From NCBI RefSeq assembly GCF_049999945.1, contig NZ_JBLYUB010000003.1, positions 62,001-126,000 of the forward strand: 64,000 bases of DNA. The letters run 5' to 3'. Position numbers and translations under genes: made by a program. Numbering within the stretch: position 1 is the first letter of the stretch; each line of letters starts with the position of its first letter. Source of the DNA: Planosporangium spinosum (lineage in GTDB: Bacteria > Actinomycetota > Actinomycetes > Mycobacteriales > Micromonosporaceae). Below, piece by piece: positions 15,485-24,029 of the stretch. Under the pieces are notes generated by a model that saw only the letters and a program-made list of their open reading frames with translations, was not told where the DNA came from and searched no databases.

Positions 15485-17437
15485 GTGACCAGGTTGTTCG
15501 CACGCACGTCGACGCGGTACCTGCTGGCCGTGTCTGTCCTGCTGGCGGTGGGCGGGTCGGTCGTCTCCGCGTCCGCCGGGGTCCGGGCCGCCGTGCCGGA
15601 CCCACGCGCCGAGACCCGGGCCGCCGTGCCGGACCCGCGCGCCGCGGCCGCGGATCTGGCCGCTTCCTGGTCCGGCCCGCTGAGCACCCGGGGACGGTAC
15701 GTCGTCGACGCCCGGGGCAACCGGTTCAAGCTGAAGTCGGGCAACTGGCATGGTGCCAGCGGCACCTGGAACGGTAGCGGGGACGTCAATGATCCCGCCA
15801 ACCATCACGCGGGAGAGAAGTCCGACCAGATGCCGCTCGGGCTGGACCGGGCACCGATGGCCGACATCATCGCCAGCTTCCATGAGCTCGGCCTCAACAG
15901 CGTTCGGCTCCAGTTCTCCAACGAGATGATCCGCGATCCCCGGCCGGTGCCGGACGCCTCCGTGCGGGCCAACCCGCAACTCCGCGGAAAGACTCCGCTC
16001 CAGGTGTACGACGAGGCCGTCCGGGCCCTGACCGCCGACGGGTTCGCGGTGATCCTCAACAACCACACCAACACCTCGAGGTGGTGCTGCGGGGTCGACG
16101 GCAACGAGCGGTGGAACGCCAGCCAGAGCGACGCACAGTGGGAGAGCGACTGGCTGTTCATGGCCCGCCGGTACGCCGGCAACACCCGGGTGGTCGGCGC
16201 CGACCTGTACAACGAGGTACGTCGCAGCGTCCTCGACGACCCGAACTGGGGGCTCGGCGACAACCACGACTGGCAGGCCGCCGCCCAGCGGGCCGGCGAC
16301 CGTATCCTCGCCGAGGCCAACCCGGACCTGCTCATCATCATCGAGGGCATCAACTGGACCGGGCTGCCGGTGGACGGCCTGCCGCACGGACGACCGACGC
16401 TCGAGCCGGTCGCCCGGCTGTCGCACACCCTGGTCCGGTCGCACAAGCTCGTGTACTCGGCGCACTTCTACGGGTACACCGGCCCCAACCACAGCGGCGC
16501 GACCGGGGTGGGGGAGACCCACGACCCGCGCTACCAGGACCTGACCCGCGACGAACTGTTCGACACGGTACGGCGGCAGGCGGCGTACGTCGCGCTCGAC
16601 GGTGACCGGCACTTCACCGCGCCGGTGTGGGTCAGTGAGTTCGGGGTGGGTGGCCGGGACAACACCGACCAGCGTTCGCGCGCGTGGTTCCACAACTTCG
16701 TGGACTACCTGGTCGCGACCGACCTCGACTTCGCGTACTGGCCGCTGGTGGGCTGGCACGACAACCGGCACGGCAACGGCTGGGCGCTGATGCACTGGGA
16801 CGCGGCCGGTAACCGGATGGGCCTGTACGACGGCGACGACTGGCGCGCCGACGACTGGCGCCGGCTGGTCACCAGCGACGGCGTGACCGGGCCGGTGGCG
16901 CCGGTACGGGCCTGGTCGATGCTGACGCTCGACCACGGCGACCTCAACCAGTCACTGCGCATGCGGACGGTGCCGGACTGGGACCCCGGCGCCCGCAAGG
17001 CGTCCTGCCCGGACGGGCAGCGGCTGGCCGGCCTGAGCCACACCGGCAACCGGGGTCTGTGCGTCGACGGGCCGTCTCCGGCCCCGGTCGGGGGTTACAC
17101 GGTGGTCCGCGACGAGTCGTACGTGGACGTCGACTGGGCAAACGGTTTCACCAAGCTCCAGTGCCCCCGGGGGCAGGTCGCCGTCGGGTACGCGGTCCGC
17201 GGCGGCGACCTGTCGACGGTACTGTGCGGGCAGGTGGGGGTGGAGCCGGGCGGCGCGGGTCGGACGGTCTGGTTCGACCGGGGCGACGGCCGGCCGGCGG
17301 GTGGTCCGGGCGGTGACTTCGCGGTCGGCCACTACAAGGGTCAGTGCGCCGAGGGCGAGTACGTCGTCGGGGTCGCCTACCGCGCGTGGATCTGGTCCCC
17401 GGGCCGCGAGCCCGGCGCGCTGCTGTGCCGGCGCTGA
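15485..17437 (+). CDS. Secreted glycoside hydrolase family 5 (endoglucanase-like) with C-terminal triple Cys repeat
   Basis: Exported glycanase, 650 residues, GTG start with AAGGTGG upstream. Signal peptide about 1-38 (TRYLLAVSVLLAVGGSVVSASAG). The GH5 catalytic domain (about 60-470) is a TIM barrel with acid/base Glu244 in LYNEVRR and nucleophile Glu385 in VWVSEFGVGG; ARYAGNTRVVGADLYNE and YSAHFYGYTG are typical of cellulase-like members. Asn-His before NTS matches the conserved substrate site. The last about 150 residues hold three related units (KASCPDGQRLAGL...LCVD; KLQCPRGQVAVGY...VLC; KGQCAEGEYVVGV...LLC), each likely closed by a disulfide. They resemble no CBM I can name. Substrate is probably cellulose or a related beta-glucan. 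Confidence 0.9.
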   Translation: MTRLFARTSTRYLLAVSVLLAVGGSVVSASAGVRAAVPDPRAETRAAVPDPRAAAADLAASWSGPLSTRGRYVVDARGNRFKLKSGNWHGASGTWNGSGDVNDPANHHAGEKSDQMPLGLDRAPMADIIASFHELGLNSVRLQFSNEMIRDPRPVPDASVRANPQLRGKTPLQVYDEAVRALTADGFAVILNNHTNTSRWCCGVDGNERWNASQSDAQWESDWLFMARRYAGNTRVVGADLYNEVRRSVLDDPNWGLGDNHDWQAAAQRAGDRILAEANPDLLIIIEGINWTGLPVDGLPHGRPTLEPVARLSHTLVRSHKLVYSAHFYGYTGPNHSGATGVGETHDPRYQDLTRDELFDTVRRQAAYVALDGDRHFTAPVWVSEFGVGGRDNTDQRSRAWFHNFVDYLVATDLDFAYWPLVGWHDNRHGNGWALMHWDAAGNRMGLYDGDDWRADDWRRLVTSDGVTGPVAPVRAWSMLTLDHGDLNQSLRMRTVPDWDPGARKASCPDGQRLAGLSHTGNRGLCVDGPSPAPVGGYTVVRDESYVDVDWANGFTKLQCPRGQVAVGYAVRGGDLSTVLCGQVGVEPGGAGRTVWFDRGDGRPAGGPGGDFAVGHYKGQCAEGEYVVGVAYRAWIWSPGREPGALLCRR

Positions 17438-17490
17438 GCGGGCCGGTGCCCGGGCCGGCGCTGAGCGGGGCGGTGCCGGGCCATGATCGG

Positions 17491-17553
17491 CACAACTTCC
17501 GGGACGTTGTGGTCTCGGGAGGTGCCTGAGGCCACAAGTTCCCGGAAGTTGTG
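17491..17553. terminator. Large palindromic bidirectional terminator / intergenic repeat
   Basis: Arms of about 26 bp (CACAACTTCCGGGACGTTGT... and ...CAAGTTCCCGGAAGTTGTG) with only three mismatches and an 11 bp centre, flanked by CATGATC and GATGATC. It lies between the convergent GH5 and alkB genes. The words CACAAGTT and GATCATG occur in intergenic palindromes that I associate with Micromonospora-type genomes, so it may be a dispersed element serving as terminator. Confidence 0.75.
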
Positions 17554-17619
17554 ATGATCTTGCCACGCGGGGCGGTCATGGGTGCGTGGCAATCACGGGT
17601 CGCGTGGCGATCGTGGAGG

Positions 17620-18903
17620 TCAGGCGGTTCCCGGCGACGGCGCGGCTGCCGGCTCCGGGCGCTCGGCGTGCTCGGCCTGCGGCCCGCGCGGGTACCGGGC
17701 ACGCAACCGCTCCAGCGCCGGCCGGTGCACGTTCGCCAGCGTGAGGTCGCCGCCGTAGTGGGCGATCACCCGCGGATCCATGATCCGCCGCCACAGCGGG
17801 GTGAGGACCGCGGCGACGATCATCGTCGCGTACCCGCCGGGCAGCTGCGGCGACACGTCGAAGCTGCGCAGCGTCTGGTACCGGCGCAGCGGGTTGGCGT
17901 GGTGGTCGCTGTGCCGCTGGAGCTGGAACAGGAACACGTTGGTCACGATCCGGTCGGAGTTCCAGCTGTGCCGCGGGTCGACCTTCTCGTACCTGCCGGC
18001 GGCGGTGCGCTGTCGGCACAAGCCGTAGTGCTCCAGGTAGTTGACCACTTCGAGCAGCGAGAACCCGACGATCGCCTGGAGGGCGAGGAACGGCAGGACG
18101 CCCACGCCGAACACGGCGGTCAACGCGGCGAACAGCAGGACGGTCATGACCCACGCGTTGAGGATGTCGTTGCGGTACGTCCACGGGCTGCGCGAGCGGA
18201 TCCGGAAGCGGCTGGTCTCCAGCCGCCAGGCCGAGCGGAGACTGCCGACGACGGTACGCGGCCAGAACGCCCAGAAGCTCTCGCCGAGCCGGGCGCTGGC
18301 CGGATCCTCGGGGGTGGCCACGCGGGTGTGGTGACCGCGGTTGTGCTCGACGTAGAAGTGCCCGTACCCGGTCGGCGCCAGCGCGACCTTCGACAGCCAG
18401 CGCTCCACCGTCTCCCGCTTGTGCCCGAGTTCGTGTGCGGTGTTGATGGCGATGCCGTTGACGATGCCGAGGGTGGTCACCAGGCCGGCGGCGCCGACGA
18501 CGCTCAGGCCCCCGTCGATCCACACCCGGCAGCAGACGACCAGGGCGACGTACTGGACCGGCAGGTACAGATAGGTGATCCAGCGGTAGTAGCGGATCTG
18601 CTGCAGGTCGCGGAACGCCTCGTCGGGAGGGTTCTCCCGGTCGTCGCCGAACAGCACGTCGAAGAGCGGAATCACGCCGAAGACGATGACCGGGGCGAGC
18701 CACCAGGCCAGCGGTGAGTCGGTGGCGTGCCACAGCGCGAGCCCGCCGAACGGGAGGGTGGGTACGAGGAGGGCCAGCGGCCACAGGTACCTCTTGTTGT
18801 CGTGCCAGGCGAGCCGGGGGACCGGGCCGGACCGCGGCTCCCTGTCTTGTTGCGCCCCGTCGTGTCGTGCCCTGTCGAGTCGTGTCCCGCCTTGTCGCGC
18901 CAT
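17620..18903 (-). CDS. alkB: Alkane 1-monooxygenase (AlkB)
   Basis: Integral-membrane non-heme diiron hydroxylase oxidising medium-chain n-alkanes to 1-alkanols, 427 residues. The ATG at 18903 has GGAG 8 bases upstream; the open frame before it is non-coding in character. The four diagnostic His motifs are intact: HELGHK (157-162), EHNRGHH (186-192), NYLEHYGL (288-295) and LQRHSDHH (328-335). Six hydrophobic segments fit the AlkB topology. No rubredoxin gene follows, so the electron donor must come from elsewhere in the genome. It is divergent from a TetR gene. The C-terminal Glu/Ala/Pro-rich tail (after RYPRG) is a harmless extension. Confidence 0.97.
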   Translation of the reverse strand: MARQGGTRLDRARHDGAQQDREPRSGPVPRLAWHDNKRYLWPLALLVPTLPFGGLALWHATDSPLAWWLAPVIVFGVIPLFDVLFGDDRENPPDEAFRDLQQIRYYRWITYLYLPVQYVALVVCCRVWIDGGLSVVGAAGLVTTLGIVNGIAINTAHELGHKRETVERWLSKVALAPTGYGHFYVEHNRGHHTRVATPEDPASARLGESFWAFWPRTVVGSLRSAWRLETSRFRIRSRSPWTYRNDILNAWVMTVLLFAALTAVFGVGVLPFLALQAIVGFSLLEVVNYLEHYGLCRQRTAAGRYEKVDPRHSWNSDRIVTNVFLFQLQRHSDHHANPLRRYQTLRSFDVSPQLPGGYATMIVAAVLTPLWRRIMDPRVIAHYGGDLTLANVHRPALERLRARYPRGPQAEHAERPEPAAAPSPGTA

Positions 18904-18957
18904 GCCGAAGTCTCCGATCACTCGAAGTGTGTCGATGACTGTCACACGCGTCACATT

Positions 18958-18985
18958 GGTTTGACAAGACTTTGCTTTGACAAAA
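18958..18985. promoter_or_regulatory. alkB-tetR intergenic regulatory repeats
   Basis: Two direct copies of TTTGACAA (18960-18967 and 18976-18983), 16 bp apart, in the divergent alkB/tetR gap. Both contain TTGACA, so they may be -35 elements for the TetR gene or regulator half-sites. The nearby TGTCACACGCGTCACA is also partly symmetric. Assignment to the adjacent TetR protein is inference. Confidence 0.4.
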
Positions 18986-19063
18986 CACCGATCGACGTAA
19001 AGAAGCTGGACGGAGCGCGCTCTCGGGTCCATGCGGGCCGGCGCCACTAGACTGCGGCTCAGG

Positions 19064-19888
19064 ATGGAGACCACTGCCCGGTATCGCGACACCGCCCGCC
19101 AGCGGATGCGAGAGGCGATCATCGACGCCGCCCGCGACCTCACCGTTGCCGTCGGCTGGGACGCCGTACGCATGGCCGACGTCGCCGCCCGGGTGGGCGT
19201 CAGTCGACAGACCGTCTACAACGAGTTCAGCAGCAAGGCGGGGTTGGCCGAGGCGCTCGCGGAGGCCGAGACCGACCGGTTCGTCGCCGGCGTGCGCGAC
19301 GCCCTCTATGCCCACGAGGATGTGCGGACCGCCGCGCACGCCGCGATCTTCCGGGTGCTGACCGAGGCCGCCGGCAACCCGCTGATCAAGGCGATCCTCA
19401 CCAGCGCACGGGACGGCGCGGACCCGCTCCTGCCGTACCTGACGACCCGGTCGGAGCGGGTGCTCGCCGCCGCGACGGCGGTCCTGGGCGAGTGGGTGGC
19501 CGACCGGCTACCGGGGCTGCCCGCCGACGCCGTGGCGTTCGGCGGTGAGTCGATCATCCGGCTGGTGGTCAGCCACATCGTGCTGCCCCTCGCCCCGGTC
19601 GACCAGACCGCGGCCGCACTGGCCGACCTGGCCGTCCGGTTCATCGCCGATCCGGTCATCCCCGCGCCGTCGATCTCCGAGTCGTCAACCCCTGCACCGT
19701 CAACCCCTGCGCCGTCGGCCCCCGAACCGCTGTCGGTCCCCGAGCCGCCGTCGGCCCCGGCCGGCGCCGCCCGTCGGTCCGCTGACGTCACGCCGCTGAC
19801 GCTACGCCGCCAAGCCCGCAGGCGGTGGTGGTCATACCGGCCGCGGACCACCGCCCGGGACGGTCGACCGCCGCCCGGGACGCTGTGA
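19064..19888 (+). CDS. TetR-family regulator (probable AlkB regulator)
   Basis: DNA-binding repressor-type protein, 274 residues. I took the ATG at 19064 (METTARYRDTARQRMREAI); another in-frame ATG at 19031 is possible, and neither has a strong ribosome site. The HTH (about 15-65) shows VRMADVAARVGVSRQTVYNEFSSKAGLAEA. The ligand domain is normal to about residue 205. It then has an unusual tail of about 70 residues, first Pro/Ser/Ala repeats (STPAPSTPAPSAPEP) and then an Arg-rich end (RRQARRRWWSYRPR). The tail could bind DNA nonspecifically or be a slippage product. Divergence from alkB makes alkane-responsive control the obvious guess. Confidence 0.9.
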   Translation: METTARYRDTARQRMREAIIDAARDLTVAVGWDAVRMADVAARVGVSRQTVYNEFSSKAGLAEALAEAETDRFVAGVRDALYAHEDVRTAAHAAIFRVLTEAAGNPLIKAILTSARDGADPLLPYLTTRSERVLAAATAVLGEWVADRLPGLPADAVAFGGESIIRLVVSHIVLPLAPVDQTAAALADLAVRFIADPVIPAPSISESSTPAPSTPAPSAPEPLSVPEPPSAPAGAARRSADVTPLTLRRQARRRWWSYRPRTTARDGRPPPGTL

Positions 19889-19966
19889 CGAGCCGGAATT
19901 GCGACGTATCGAGCCGGTACCGCTCGGGCGTCATCAGATGAGGCCGGGGCCTCAGCCGGCTGACGG

Positions 19967-21280
19967 TCAGGCGGGCGTCGGCTCCGGCTCGCCGGTCGGC
20001 GTCGGAGGCTCGGCGGCCGGTGCCAGCTCGTCGAACCGGCGCCGGCCGGCCGCGTCGTACGCGGTCCGGTCCAGGATGCCCTCGCGGGCCGCGACGACGG
20101 TCGGTACCAGGGCCTGGCCGGCGACGTTGGTGGCGGTCCGGATCATGTCGAGGATCGGGTCGATCGCGAGCAGCAGTCCGGCGCCGGCCAGCGGCAGGCC
20201 CAGCGTGCTGAGCGTGAGGGTCAGCATCACCAGCGCGCCGGTCAGGCCCGCCGTCGCGGCCGAGCCGACCACGGACACGAATGCGATCAGCAGGTAGTCG
20301 ACCGGTCGCAGCGGTACCCCGAAGACCTGGGCGACGAAGATCGCAGCCAGCGCCGGGTACACGGCCGCGCAGCCGTCCATCTTCGTGGTCGCGCCGAACG
20401 GCACGGCGAACGCGGCGTACTCACCGGGGACGCCGAGCCGCTCGACCGAGCGCTGGGTCACCGGCATCGTGCCCACTGACGAGCGCGATACGAAGGCCAG
20501 TTCGATCGCGGGCCAGGTACCGGCGAAGAAGCGCAGCGGGTTGAGCCGGCCCGCGACGGCGAGGATGACCGGGTAGACCACAAGGAGCACGATCGCGCAG
20601 CCGACGTACACGGCGGTGGTGAACCTGGCCAGGGGAGCGAGCAGTTCCCAGCCGTACGCGTTGACGGCGTGCCCGATCAGGCCGAGCGTGCCGATCGGGG
20701 CGAGGCGGATGACCCACCAGAGAGCCTTCTGCACGATCGCCAGGACCGACCGGTTGAGGGTCACGAACGGCTCGGCGGACTCGCCTACCAGCAGCGCCGC
20801 CGCGCCGGCCACGATGCCGAGAAAGACGATCTGAAGGACGTCGCCCTCGACGAACGCGCCGACCGGGTTGGTCGGGACGATGCCGGTGAGGAAATCCGTC
20901 CACGAGCCGGTCGTCTTCGGCGCGGTGGCCTTGCCGAGGTCGACGGTGACGCCCCGACCGGGGTCGACCAGCAGTCCGAGGCCGATACCGACGGCGACCG
21001 CGACCAGCGCGGTACCGGCGAACCACAGCAGGGTCTTGAGTGCCAGCCGGGCGGCGTTGGTGACGCCGCGCAGGCCGACGACGCTCACCACCAGGGCGGT
21101 GAACACCAGCGGTGGCACGGCGAGCTTGAGGAGCTGAACGAAGAGATTGCCGACGGTGTGGAGGGTGGCGCCGAGCCAGGTGACATGGCCGGCGCGGGCC
21201 AGGTACCCGAGCGCCACACCGAGTACCAGGCCCAGCAGGATCTGGGCGGAGAAGGGGATCTTGCGCAGAGCAGCAACCAT
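19967..21280 (-). CDS. Dicarboxylate/amino acid:cation symporter (DAACS/GltP family)
   Basis: Membrane symporter importing C4-dicarboxylates or glutamate/aspartate with Na+ or H+, 437 residues. I chose the ATG at 21280 (MVAALRKIPFSAQILLGLVLG); a GTG at 21310 is possible and neither has a clear ribosome site. Family motifs are present: SRSSVGTMPVTQRSVERLGV (the SxSS hairpin region) and FAVPFGATTKMDGCAAVYP (TM7, in place of NMDGTA). Eight transmembrane helices with two re-entrant hairpins fit the length. The C-terminus is Pro/Glu-rich. The substrate cannot be chosen from sequence alone. Confidence 0.92.
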   Translation of the reverse strand: MVAALRKIPFSAQILLGLVLGVALGYLARAGHVTWLGATLHTVGNLFVQLLKLAVPPLVFTALVVSVVGLRGVTNAARLALKTLLWFAGTALVAVAVGIGLGLLVDPGRGVTVDLGKATAPKTTGSWTDFLTGIVPTNPVGAFVEGDVLQIVFLGIVAGAAALLVGESAEPFVTLNRSVLAIVQKALWWVIRLAPIGTLGLIGHAVNAYGWELLAPLARFTTAVYVGCAIVLLVVYPVILAVAGRLNPLRFFAGTWPAIELAFVSRSSVGTMPVTQRSVERLGVPGEYAAFAVPFGATTKMDGCAAVYPALAAIFVAQVFGVPLRPVDYLLIAFVSVVGSAATAGLTGALVMLTLTLSTLGLPLAGAGLLLAIDPILDMIRTATNVAGQALVPTVVAAREGILDRTAYDAAGRRRFDELAPAAEPPTPTGEPEPTPA

Positions 21281-21338
21281 GGGACGTCCAAGGGAGGAGG
21301 GCGGGCCCACGCGGCCCGCGGATGTCGGGTTCCGGCGC

Positions 21339-21488
21339 GTCGGCGGAGCGGCGTCTCGGCGGAGCGGCGTCTCGGCGGAGCGGCGTCTCAGCGTCTCGGC
21401 GGGGAGGCGTGTCAGCCGGGGCTGCGTGTCAGCCGGGCGGTGAGGCGGCGTGTCAGCCGGGCGGTGAGGCGGCGTGTCAGCCGGGCGG
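21339..21488. repeat. Two adjoining tandem repeat arrays (16 bp and 24 bp units)
   Basis: First the unit GGCGTCTCGGCGGAGC repeats about three times (from about 21339), then a 24 bp unit beginning CGTGTCAGCCGGGCGG repeats about three times to 21488. Both are upstream of the symporter gene start. Confidence 0.85.
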
Positions 21489-21802
21489 CAGGGTGCGACA
21501 GCTGCCGCTGGCCTGGCATCGCAGATCGACGTACAGGCGCTCGGTCAGGTCCCAGACGTTGGTCATCGCATCGACAACCATACGCGGTCCGGGGCCGGCG
21601 CCGGAAGGTCTGGATGCCGTGGCGCTCCTTATGGGGGGCATCTCCGGGTGGTTGGCGTACGGAGCAGGGCGCTGACCGTGTCGGCGTCCCGCAATTCGCC
21701 GAGGGTTTTCGTTATGGCCCTGAGACAGTGTCTCCCCTAATTGGTCATCCATTTATGCGGTTCGCTTTTGGATATCTCGCCCCGCCGCACATTGTGCCGT
21801 TC

Positions 21803-21830
21803 TTGACTGCCCGGACGGCCGCTCGATAAC
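21803..21830 (+). promoter_or_regulatory. Candidate sigma-70 type promoter for the SSI gene
   Basis: TTGACT (21803-21808) and GATAAC (21825-21830) separated by 16 bp in an AT-richer tract, about 97 bp upstream of the inhibitor start codon. Confidence 0.35.
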
Positions 21831-21926
21831 GTCGACGGCGATACGCGTTCCCGGTGTTCGGGCCGGCGGCGGAATCCACGAGAAATTCGCCGCTACTTTC
21901 ACGCGCCTTTCACAAGGAGGTTCAGT

Positions 21927-22418
21927 ATGTCGTCTCTACGGCGCCCACTGGCGACGGCGACGGGGACCGCGGCGTTGGCCGCGGTGCTGCTCTGCTCGCC
22001 GTCCGCGGCCTCGGCCACACCGGCCGGTGCCGCTGCCGCCGGTGTGGCCGAGGCCGCCGGTACCGGGTCGACCGGCACCGCGCCGGCCGGTACCGTGTCG
22101 GCCATCGCCGCGCCGACCGTCCTGGTACTCACCGTCAACCACGGCGTCGGCGCGGCCGTGGCCAGTCGTACCGCGCTGCTCATCTGCGATCCCGCGGGCG
22201 GCGATCACCCCCTGGCCGGGCCGGCCTGCGCGGAGTTGACCCAGGTCGCCGGCGACGTCGGTGCCCTGGCGGACGGCGCCGGTCCCTGCACCATGATCTA
22301 CGACCCCGTGACGGTTACCGTGGATGGCTGGTGGCAGGGGAGCGTTGTCTCTTTCCGGGCCACGTACGCGAATTCCTGCCTGCTACTGCGGCAGACCCGC
22401 GCCATTTTCGACTTCTGA
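21927..22418 (+). CDS. Secreted subtilisin inhibitor (SSI family, I16)
   Basis: Small exported protease inhibitor, 163 residues. The ATG at 21927 has AAGGAGG upstream. Signal peptide to about residue 30, then an Ala/Gly/Thr-rich linker and the SSI domain (about 62-163). Cys87-Cys101 and Cys121-Cys151 match the two conserved disulfides. CDPAGGDHPLAGPAC and YDPVTVTVDGWWQG are family signatures. The reactive site by alignment with SSI (CPMV-YDPV) is Met123-Ile124 in CTMIYDPV, so P1 is Met, which favours subtilisin/chymotrypsin-like targets. SSI proteins form tight dimers outside the cell and control the producer's own proteases. Confidence 0.95.
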   Translation: MSSLRRPLATATGTAALAAVLLCSPSAASATPAGAAAAGVAEAAGTGSTGTAPAGTVSAIAAPTVLVLTVNHGVGAAVASRTALLICDPAGGDHPLAGPACAELTQVAGDVGALADGAGPCTMIYDPVTVTVDGWWQGSVVSFRATYANSCLLLRQTRAIFDF

Positions 22419-22807
22419 TTGCGGTGATTCCGGGGCGTCCGCCCGGTGGCCACGTCGGGCGGACGCATTTCGGGCCGCCCAGGTGGAGCGTGCGGTCGGA
22501 AAGGCGCGGTCGGAAAGGCGCGGTCGGAAAGGCGCGGTCGGAAAGGCGCGGTCGGAAAGGCGCGGTCGGAAAGGCGCGGTCGGAAAGGCGCGGTCGGACG
22601 GCGCCGATTCTCGTCGCCTGTTCCGGCGGTGTCCGCACACCGCCGGAATCGCCTTCCCGGTGATCCGGTGGCGGCTTTCCGGCGCCCTCACTGCGGTGTC
22701 GGCGGTGCGGGTGTGACGGCGGTTGAGTTCGGCCGCCAGACCGAGAACGGAGCGGGAGCCGACGCGGCGCGCGTCACGTTCTGCCCGGTAGCCGCGCCCC
22801 ACAGGGC
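22419..22807. other. Gene-free stretch carrying a 14 bp repeat array
   Basis: Between the inhibitor and the YbhN-like gene. Apart from the repeat array at 22492-22598 I see no gene or clear signal here. Confidence 0.5.
22492..22598. repeat. 14 bp tandem array, 7.6 copies
   Basis: Seven perfect head-to-tail copies of GCGGTCGGAAAGGC (22492-22589) and a partial eighth. Sequence identity of all copies implies recent expansion. Because 14 is not a multiple of three, a copy change would shift any frame through it. Confidence 0.97.
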
Positions 22808-23920
22808 ATGCTGATCCAGATGGACGAGGTGGGAAGCGGCGCCGGTGTCGTGGAGGCGGAGCGCACCGGGCCGGCGACGGGGCGGCTGGCGGCGCGCCGC
22901 TGGGTACGTACCGTCGTGATCGTGCTGGCGGTGGTCGCCGCCGTCGCGGTACTGCGCGGTAAGCTGCCGCACCGGGCCGAGGTGGTGTCGGCGATCCGGT
23001 CGGCGCAACCGGCCTGGTTACTGGTCGGCTCGGCGGCGGAGTGGGTGTCGATGTCGATGTTCGCCCGGCAGCAGATGTCGCTGCTGCGGGGGTTCGGGGT
23101 GTCGACCACGATCTGGCGGGCGCTGGCCGTCACGTACAGCCGGTCGGCGATCGCGATCAGTATGCCGGCCGGTTCCGCGGTCTCGGCCGGCTTCGCGTTC
23201 CGGACCTTCCGCGCCTGGGGCGCCAGTCGCGAGGTGGCCGGCACAGTCATGATCATGTCCGGGCTGCTGTCCGTCCTGGGGTTGGGCCTGCTGTACCTGT
23301 TCGGCTTCTTCGCGCTGCTGGTCACCCACCCGGAGAACACCGTTGCGGTCCACCCCGTCGGTACGGTGGCCGCCCTGGTCGCCGCGGCGGCGCTGGCGGC
23401 GTACGCGGCGTGGAGCACGGCGTACGCCCGGCGCGCCCGGAACAGCCAGTGGGGCACCCCGGACGGGAGCGCCGACACGGTCCCCGGCGCCGAGGCTGAT
23501 CCCGGGCCGGCGTCGGCGGTGCGGCGCTGGATCCGGTTCGTCCGCCGTACCGGTGCGACGGCACTGGCCACGCCGGTGTCCTACCGCCGGGGCGCTCTCG
23601 CCTTCGCCGTGGCCAACTGGCTGGCCGACCTGTGCTGCCTGGCCGCCGTGGCACAGGCGTTCCACCTGCCGCTGAGCTTCTACCAGCTGGGCACCGTCTA
23701 CGTGGTGGTCCAGTTGGTACGCCAGATCCCGGTCACCCCGGGCGGGATGGGCGTGATCGAGGCGAGCCTGCTGGCGTCGCTGGTCGCCGCCGGTGCCGCC
23801 CAGGGGCCGGCGGCCGCCGCCGTGCTCGGGTACCGGTTGTTCTCCGCCTGGCTGATCATTCCGATCGGGCTGTTCACCTGGGCGCTCCTGCGCCGCAGGT
23901 CCGCGCCGCTCGCCGACTGA
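22808..23920 (+). CDS. YbhN/UPF0104-type lysylphosphatidylglycerol synthase-like membrane protein
   Basis: Polytopic membrane protein of the flippase-like LPG_synthase_TM group, 370 residues, about seven to eight hydrophobic helices. The diagnostic motif is IPVTPGGMGVIEASL (compare PGGxGxxE), with YSRSAIAISMPAGSAVSAG in an earlier helix. There is no C-terminal synthetase domain, so it is not MprF itself. Members are thought to move or modify lipids or polyprenyl-linked precursors, but the function is not settled. The start at 22808 (MLIQMDEV) has only a weak AGGG upstream; the Met at codon 5 is an alternative. It is monocistronic. Confidence 0.9.
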   Translation: MLIQMDEVGSGAGVVEAERTGPATGRLAARRWVRTVVIVLAVVAAVAVLRGKLPHRAEVVSAIRSAQPAWLLVGSAAEWVSMSMFARQQMSLLRGFGVSTTIWRALAVTYSRSAIAISMPAGSAVSAGFAFRTFRAWGASREVAGTVMIMSGLLSVLGLGLLYLFGFFALLVTHPENTVAVHPVGTVAALVAAAALAAYAAWSTAYARRARNSQWGTPDGSADTVPGAEADPGPASAVRRWIRFVRRTGATALATPVSYRRGALAFAVANWLADLCCLAAVAQAFHLPLSFYQLGTVYVVVQLVRQIPVTPGGMGVIEASLLASLVAAGAAQGPAAAAVLGYRLFSAWLIIPIGLFTWALLRRRSAPLAD

Positions 23921-23929
23921 CCGCCACGA

Positions 23930-23973
23930 TCGACCCCGGCGGCGTCGACCCCGGCGGCGTCGACCCCGGCGGC
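23930..23973. repeat. 15 bp tandem repeat, three copies
   Basis: TCGACCCCGGCGGCG repeated at 23930, 23945 and 23960 immediately after the YbhN-like gene. Confidence 0.9.
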
Positions 23974-24029
23974 AAGGCCGCACCGGTGACCGGCCAGTCG
24001 GGTCGGCCGGTCAGTCCGGGTCAGCCGGG

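Larger units (their letters stand above)
21281..21926. other. Long intergenic region before the SSI gene
   Basis: Contains the tandem repeats at 21339-21488 and a candidate promoter at 21803. A minus-strand frame ending at 21477 (ending MTNVWDLTERLYVDLRCQAS...) has good codon bias but no homologue I know and no ribosome site; I do not call it. From 21690 to 21790 the DNA is markedly AT-richer than the rest of the window. Confidence 0.5.

Noticed and set aside
21477..21752. 91-codon minus frame with good codon bias
   Set aside because: It begins in AT-rich promoter-like DNA, lacks a ribosome site, ends in a repeat array and shows no family I know.
22492..22598. Possible CRISPR array
   Set aside because: The 14 bp units are directly adjacent with no spacers and there are no cas genes.
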